From Ascoidea rubescens DSM 1968 (taxonomy: Eukaryota > Ascomycota > Saccharomycetes > Ascoideales > Ascoideaceae), in assembly GCF_001661345.1 (NCBI RefSeq), contig NW_017962935.1:51417-115416 (forward strand): a stretch of DNA of 64,000 bases, given 5' to 3'. Both the position numbers and the translations under genes were made by a program. Position 1 is the first letter of the stretch, and every line of letters starts with the position of its first letter. Below, one piece after another: positions 59,046-64,000 of this stretch. The notes below the pieces were generated by a model. That model saw only the letters and a program-made list of their open reading frames with translations. It searched no databases and was not told the origin of the DNA.

Positions 59046-60327
59046 GCTCTAATTAGAATTAGACTTTTAGTTTTTTGACACAATAGGTTCTTGTCTTAAA
59101 ACTTCTAGCAAAAAGAATATTTAAAAGCACTACTATTGAGATGATATTAGAATACTATTTAGAAATAGAGAAACTTCAAAAAGGATGGTGACTTGAAAAA
59201 GGAAATTCATTTTAATAATATTTATATAAGGATTGAGTGAAAAAAAGGGCTTTTGAGATCCAAGGCTATCTCATTATTTTTGGTCTTAGCCCATATTGTT
59301 CAAGTCTGCAACAATAATTTGCTGTTTTCAGATTTTCAGAATATTAGTAAGGAACAAGAATTTTTCCATAAAAAGTGTAATTTGTTAGACAGGTAAGTAG
59401 TTTGAAGTTTAAAATGTAAGGGATTAGCACCAAATGACTTTTGTTAGAAAACAAGAGAGTTCCATAATTATTTCACGTGGTGTCTATTCTAATGCAGGGA
59501 ATTATATCTGTTTTATTGCTTTCTTTTCAAATTCGTTAAACGACGCTGAGATGTTGGCTAAACACCACGTGCGTAGTCATGTGTGATCGTGTGCAATTGT
59601 GTATTGGTGTGAATGGGGATAAGAAAACTTGAGTTATCCAGTATCTGTTGCTGGCAAGAATTTATATAACTTAAAAGAGCAGCAGAAAAGAATTATTGAT
59701 TGTTCAAACTGATCAGTTTTTTCTGATTATGGTTTATGGTACTCTGTGTGGATTTAATAGTCATTTGGTGAAATTAACAGTTACTATTCAAATTAAAAGT
59801 TTTGAATTTGGGGTGAAGAGTCCATAGAAATAATTAGATTTTATTTGCTGAGAAAGCATCACAATAAACACAACCACAATATCACTACAAATATTGTAAT
59901 GCATCTAGTCACTCAGCCATAAAACGGGCTAAAACTGTTAGCTATGTTTATAAATAGTAACATTGACGAACAATTGAGTCTAGGCTTGAATTTGGCGTTC
60001 CAATGTAAGACTATTTCGTATTTTAGAAGGGAAACCAGTGATGACATACGGATGTGTTAATTAAACGGAATCTCAGCCACGTAGACGAAAGGTACAGTCA
60101 CGATGACCTCGGACGAAACAAACTATCGCCGAACACATTTTCTCCACATCAAATCGTTATGGCTGTGGTTTTGAGATCTAGTCAATTGAACTTTAGTTTG
60201 TCATTTTTTTTGGTTTTTGAGGAGAAATTTACAAATCAGGGAAATAATAGTATATTAAAAGTCAGAACAGAAGAAATTATAATAGAAAAAACCAAAAAAA
60301 ATACAGCTATAAACAGCATTCAAACAT
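59046..60327. promoter_or_regulatory. Long upstream region of the subtilase
   Basis: 1.28 kb, the longest promoter-like spacer next to a single gene here. It has two CACGTG cores (near 59474 and 59571) and no supported frame; 60054-60359 overlaps the next gene and is a shadow. Long upstream regions fit a regulated extracellular enzyme. Confidence 0.4.
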
Positions 60328-60963
60328 CTAGCAAATTATACAGCAATCATTGTCATTAGCTAAATCAGTCAAACTGCTATTTTTAGGAGCCTTGCCCTTT
60401 TTTTTATTATATTTTAATAGGTTTAATGCTGCTGATTCGAAAACAAGATCAATGTTTTCTCCTGTTTTTGATGAGCATTCGATATAATCAATTGCATTTA
60501 TTTCCTTGGATAGCGACATACCATCGTTTTTGTTGACTATGTTGTCCAAATCAATTGATAGATCATATCTTAAATCCTTTTGTAAACCAACCAAAATGAT
60601 TCGCTTTTTGTCTTTATTGTTTTCTCTATTTTGATAGATCTTTTGGATCCAATAACTTTTGATATTGTCAAAACTTGTTTTTTTTGCTCCAATTGAAAAA
60701 CATAGCAAAATGATGTTGCATTTGTTGATCAATAAATTTAAGATATAATCAAATTTTGAATCATTGATTGAATCGAATATTTTCAAATCCAACTCTACTG
60801 TTTTTTTGGCCTTTGTGAATTTAATGTTTTTGGAACAATTTTCTATCAATTTGGGTATTTCAGCTTTATCCAAACGGTTTTCAGTGTTGTTAAGATAGTT
60901 GTAGATCAAGCTACTTTTCCCAATGGAGGAGTCTCCAACAAATAAGATCTCGTTACTATTCAT
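60328..60963 (-). CDS. Atypical Rho-like GTPase lacking the DTAGQ motif
   Basis: 211 residues. The P-loop is intact (VGDSSIGKSS). The region that should hold switch II reads LKIFDSINDSKFDYI, so the DxxGQ motif and the catalytic Gln are gone. LLCFSIGAKKTSFDNIKSYW and LVGLQKDLRYD (G4 normally xKxD, here QKDL) follow the Rho pattern, then IECSSKTGEN (G5). The C-terminus NDCCIIC ends in CIIC, a CaaX-type box preceded by a second Cys, so prenylation is expected. It likely binds GTP without normal hydrolysis, like Rnd-type or pseudo-GTPases. Function unknown. Confidence 0.82.
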   Translation of the reverse strand: MNSNEILFVGDSSIGKSSLIYNYLNNTENRLDKAEIPKLIENCSKNIKFTKAKKTVELDLKIFDSINDSKFDYILNLLINKCNIILLCFSIGAKKTSFDNIKSYWIQKIYQNRENNKDKKRIILVGLQKDLRYDLSIDLDNIVNKNDGMSLSKEINAIDYIECSSKTGENIDLVFESAALNLLKYNKKKGKAPKNSSLTDLANDNDCCIIC

Positions 60964-62440
60964 TTTAGATATATACTGTAATAAAGGATCTAGATAAGGG
61001 TAAACAGGAGCAGCAATACCACCAAGAGAAATAAGAAGAATAATAATTGATAATCTGATTATGATTGATATATAATCATGTTTGATTAAAAATGGAATGG
61101 CGAAGAATTTGGGTAAACAACATTTTGCAAACTCTTAACGAATGGAATAAAATTTCTGGAATGAAATCATGAAATTTTTATATTCATCTGCTACAAATTC
61201 TAGAAAATGGTTGGGAAAATGCCTGTGTATGCATGAGGCAGCGGTGTTCGCCAAAATCAATCCAAATTGATATTTACCCAATTGAAGATGAGAATAGGTG
61301 GTTAATAACTACTTTGAGCAACTTGTGTAGGTATGTGTTGGAAACATGCCGCTTCCAGCAGCTACCACATGGGACCGCTGCTGGGTTTTTGCAGGATAGT
61401 AAAACGTTGGCCAGATATAAATTCATCTGTTTTTTGTTTCTTTACTGCTTCTTCTTCATCTTCTTCTTTTATTTCTTTCTCTTGTTTTTCTTGACTCTTT
61501 TGATTCGATTCTTTTTTTTTGTAACGCTCCGATACTATGGGCTTGATAAAATTACCGTGCATACTTCCTATCACCATGTTTATCCAATGAGACTAATTTT
61601 GAACAATATAAAATAAAAACAAAAAAATTAACAATAGAATTGATTTTAACATAAAAGATTCATTAATAGTTTTTAATTGTAACAGAGCCACTGTTAACAA
61701 TAATTCTTTCCATAAAATTTTTGGAGATAACATTTATTCAATTTGAAGGAAAAATACCTCAAACGTTTTGCACACTCAATGCACCCTATGACAGCGTTGG
61801 TTGGATTATATCAGCAAAAATATCTGTCTTTAACTACATCAAAACACGATTAAATTATACTTTAAATCATTTGAATTTCAAAAAAGCCAGACTATTCAGG
61901 CTAATAATAATAATATAACAAATGAAATTAAATAAAACAAGTGAGAAATTGAGCCAAATCTTTGATCCCCAATTCTATTAAACATAGCCCGAAAATTATA
62001 ATCAATAGCAACAATTTTTGTTGATAATAATATTAGCGAAAACATTATTTTTTGTCAGCTGTTGATGATTGGTATTTCTGGCTTGGTTCAGGTTAAAAAT
62101 GATAAAAAATTGTTTTTATTGAAATTGTTTTCAAAAAACGAATTTAATTTAGACATTGTCTAAATTATGGTGTCACAATGTCTTTGATTTTCAATTACTA
62201 ATCAAATCACTCTATCATAACTCTGAAAATCGTTCATAGTCCCCACAAAATCCAGAGTTGGTGTGTTATTTGTTTCTTTCTTATTTTCAAAAATATCGAA
62301 TTTACATTCATTGCTTTCATTAGCTATGTGGAATTCAAATTTCAATCCATAATTAGTATTGCTAGTCGAATCAGCTATTATTCGCTGTATAAATGCAGGT
62401 ATAGCAATCAGATTCTAGTTAAGGTATTCCACACTCAAAA
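60964..62440. other. Gene-free region
   Basis: About 1.5 kb with no supported gene. The frame at 61233-61616 is TTT-rich noise. The first part is the presumed promoter of the atypical GTPase. Confidence 0.5.
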
Positions 62441-62449
62441 ATTTTGAAT

Positions 62450-62680
62450 TATTGTTGGAAAGCAGTCGGATCTCTCGATTGGGTCACTCACGGCGTGCCG
62501 GCATCCGTTGCCGGTCTCCCTTGTTACCCTTTGGAAACTAACCCAGTTCTTGAAGGTCTACCCTTTCTAAGTGTGCTGTTTTGCGCACGGACCTTCGTGG
62601 GTCGTAACCGTAGGGCTTCCTGTATTCCAATTCTCAGGGGCTTACACTCTAAGACCGAACTTTAGGACTTTTTATGTAAA
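62450..62680 (+). ncRNA. Possible structured RNA, GC-rich block
   Basis: About 230 bases of much higher GC than the surroundings, with nested complementary segments: GCCGGC (62497-62502) with GCCGGT (62510-62515); GAAGGTC (62552-62558) with GACCTTC (62590-62596) enclosing GTGTGC (62571-62576) with GCGCAC (62583-62588). It does not match what I remember of U1-U6, SRP, RNase P/MRP or telomerase RNA. The 73-codon frame here looks non-protein. Strand is a guess because stems are symmetric. Confidence 0.35.
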
Positions 62681-62849
62681 CTCGAAAAAAACTAGAAATA
62701 TGTATTGGAAGACTTGATCCCTTTCTTTCGAAATTGATCAAATTGCAACGCCTTTTATATAATTCTATATCGGTCTAAAGTAATTCCTAATGATAAAAAT
62801 AAAATATTATAATTGTAGTTATTTTGCTTTCTCTGCTGTTATTGCAGCC

Positions 62850-63110
62850 AATTTTGTGATGTATCGTTTGTCTGGCTGCACGAATTGGCTTTGGAGTCAT
62901 GTAGGACTATATTGTAGCCCTAGAGAAGAGTGGTGTAAACAGTACACTAAGGTGGGTAACGTGACGTCTGGAAAGCTCGTTTCCCCTTGGAAATAAGCCA
63001 TACTTGCTACTCTGTAGTCTTACAGTCTGTTCCTTTCGTTACACCTAATTATCCTATTACGCACTACTTTCTAATCCCTTGGAAATAAGGATACGTACAA
63101 ACAAGTAATC
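62850..63110. other. Second mixed-composition block with repeated 13-mer
   Basis: GC-richer stretch with a GTGTA..TACAC hairpin near 62932-62946 and the word cccttggaaataag occurring at about 62984 and 63077. Unassigned; could belong to the same element as its neighbours or to a decayed transposon terminal repeat. Confidence 0.3.
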
Positions 63111-63129
63111 TATATATGCTAGCTAAATT

Positions 63130-63320
63130 TTAATCACGTGTACCAAATCTCAACACCAAACGACTGAAAATCGTCCCAAACAACCGGATATCGCCATGCA
63201 GTTTTCGACTGTTGCAACACAGCTGGATGTCTACATTCGGCGCTCTCCGGCTCTCGATAACAGATACCGAGGGACCGACATGAGTCGGATGTATACATCC
63301 GAGAGGCTCACAACAAATAT
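63130..63320. other. Third foldable GC-rich block
   Basis: It contains the hairpin CCGAC-ATGA-GTCGG (63275-63288) and, overlapping it, the perfect palindrome GGATGTATACATCC (63287-63300), plus ggatgt again near 63222 that can pair with the same acatcc. Unassigned. Confidence 0.35.
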
Positions 63321-63917
63321 TTGACGGGTTTTTAATAATGAGTAACAAAAAACGCTACTTTCTGTCCTATTTGATTCTTATACATATACATTGAATTTAC
63401 TAGTAAGGAGTGTAATCTGGTTTTTAATATTTATCTCCCTACCATTCACTAATAGGAAATTCAGTTGCCATCATTGTTTTTGTTTAAAATTTTTAATTCC
63501 TTTTTTCTAGCAAGGTGNTATAATCCTCTATACCTTTGTTATCACTAAAATTTTTGCTATTAGGATTGTCACTAATATTTGAGAGATTATTATTAGCATA
63601 AGTGTTATTTGCAGAATAATTATTATTTAGAAGTGATTATGATTAGAAAGATAGTTGATGTTAGGAGAAAAGTTGTGATTTGTAAGGGATTTCAACAAAC
63701 ATGTCTCATCATATATCTGAACTAACAAAAAGATAAATTGGCAAATGAAATTTTACACCTCCACAAATGATGAAGTCTCTGAACGTCTAGTGTTACAGGA
63801 TCTTAAAGATAAACTGACCATAATGATTTTTAATTTTTTTTACTAGTTTGATGTGTTATTGGCTTGAGAGACGTCAGAATTTCACCTCGATGCTCTCTTT
63901 TTATTCTTCTTTTAGTT
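63321..63917. other. Upstream region of the truncated gene at the right edge
   Basis: About 600 bases, AT-rich, one unresolved base at 63518. Nothing recognised. Confidence 0.4.
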
Positions 63918-64000
63918 ATGTTTCTTCCAGTTTGTCTTTACGTTTTTCAAGCTTTCTCATTTCCAATACAATCAATTGCAAGAACCTCAGATGGAAAAGG
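63918..64000 (+). CDS. Possible secreted protein, N-terminal fragment
   Basis: The ATG at 63918 begins MFLPVCLYVFQAFSFPIQSI then ARTSDGK, running off the window. The hydrophobic start with a plausible cleavage near SFP/QSIA fits a signal peptide. The opposite strand is also open here (LEMRKLEKRKDKLEET-stop at 63916), so the reverse reading, the end of a minus-strand gene, cannot be excluded. Confidence 0.4.
   Translation, partial: MFLPVCLYVFQAFSFPIQSIARTSDGK

Noticed and set aside
62444-62665. 73-codon frame in the GC-rich block
   Set aside because: Strong nested stems and atypical residue mix argue for RNA structure instead.

Overview
The window is AT-rich nuclear DNA from a budding yeast (Saccharomycotina). 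Reasons: compact genes with no obvious spliceosomal introns, recognisable yeast orthologues (TRM3, COX5, TCP1, ARB1, SIS1, HAC1, VPS26/PEP8, MET13, AIM24, a PMP47/ANT1 carrier, ORT1, TOF1), long Asn and Asp homopolymers, and an HAC1 gene with Ire1-type splice sites. It is not close to Saccharomyces: it has a p14/SF3B6 splicing factor and what look like velvet-domain proteins, both absent from S. cerevisiae. The species is not identified. CTG codons looked scarce in the conserved stretches I back-translated, so I could not settle the CUG code.

Region 1 (1-9.3 kb) is almost gene-free. A large inverted repeat (arms 454-2730 and 4429-6140, inner 1.3 kb matching without length change) surrounds a 1.7 kb unique AT-rich core. 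Two divergent paralogous secreted-protein genes lie just outside. The architecture resembles inverted-repeat centromeres of some yeasts. Region 2 (9.3-24.4 kb) holds housekeeping genes (TRM3, COX5, TCP1, ARB1), a divergent Rho-like GTPase, a tRNA-Ile-like relic and an Asn-rich protein with a velvet-like domain.

Region 3 (24.9-27.2 kb) is GC-richer and carries a CAP/PRY secreted protein and a small Cys-rich surface-type protein. Region 4 (27.2-39.4 kb) has an ELO elongase, SIS1 with a perfect heat-shock element, a Cdk/D-box-bearing protein, HAC1 with both stem-loops and its second exon, two short velvet-like proteins flanking the p14 gene, a 25-cysteine CxxxC protein and VPS26.

Region 5 (40-64 kb) has MET13, a gene broken by an assembly gap, AIM24, two convergent carriers, an LRR protein, TOF1 (apparently frameshifted near its C-terminus, with paired SCB sites upstream), two more Rho-type GTPases, a Ser-rich secreted subtilase, and a 3 kb tail with GC-rich, strongly foldable blocks and a truncated secreted-protein start at the edge.

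Functional themes are protein folding and ER stress (TCP1, SIS1, HAC1), secretion and cell surface (CAP, subtilase, Gly/Asn-rich proteins), Rho signalling, organelle carriers, and candidate velvet regulators. Many start codons were reset to the first in-frame ATG.
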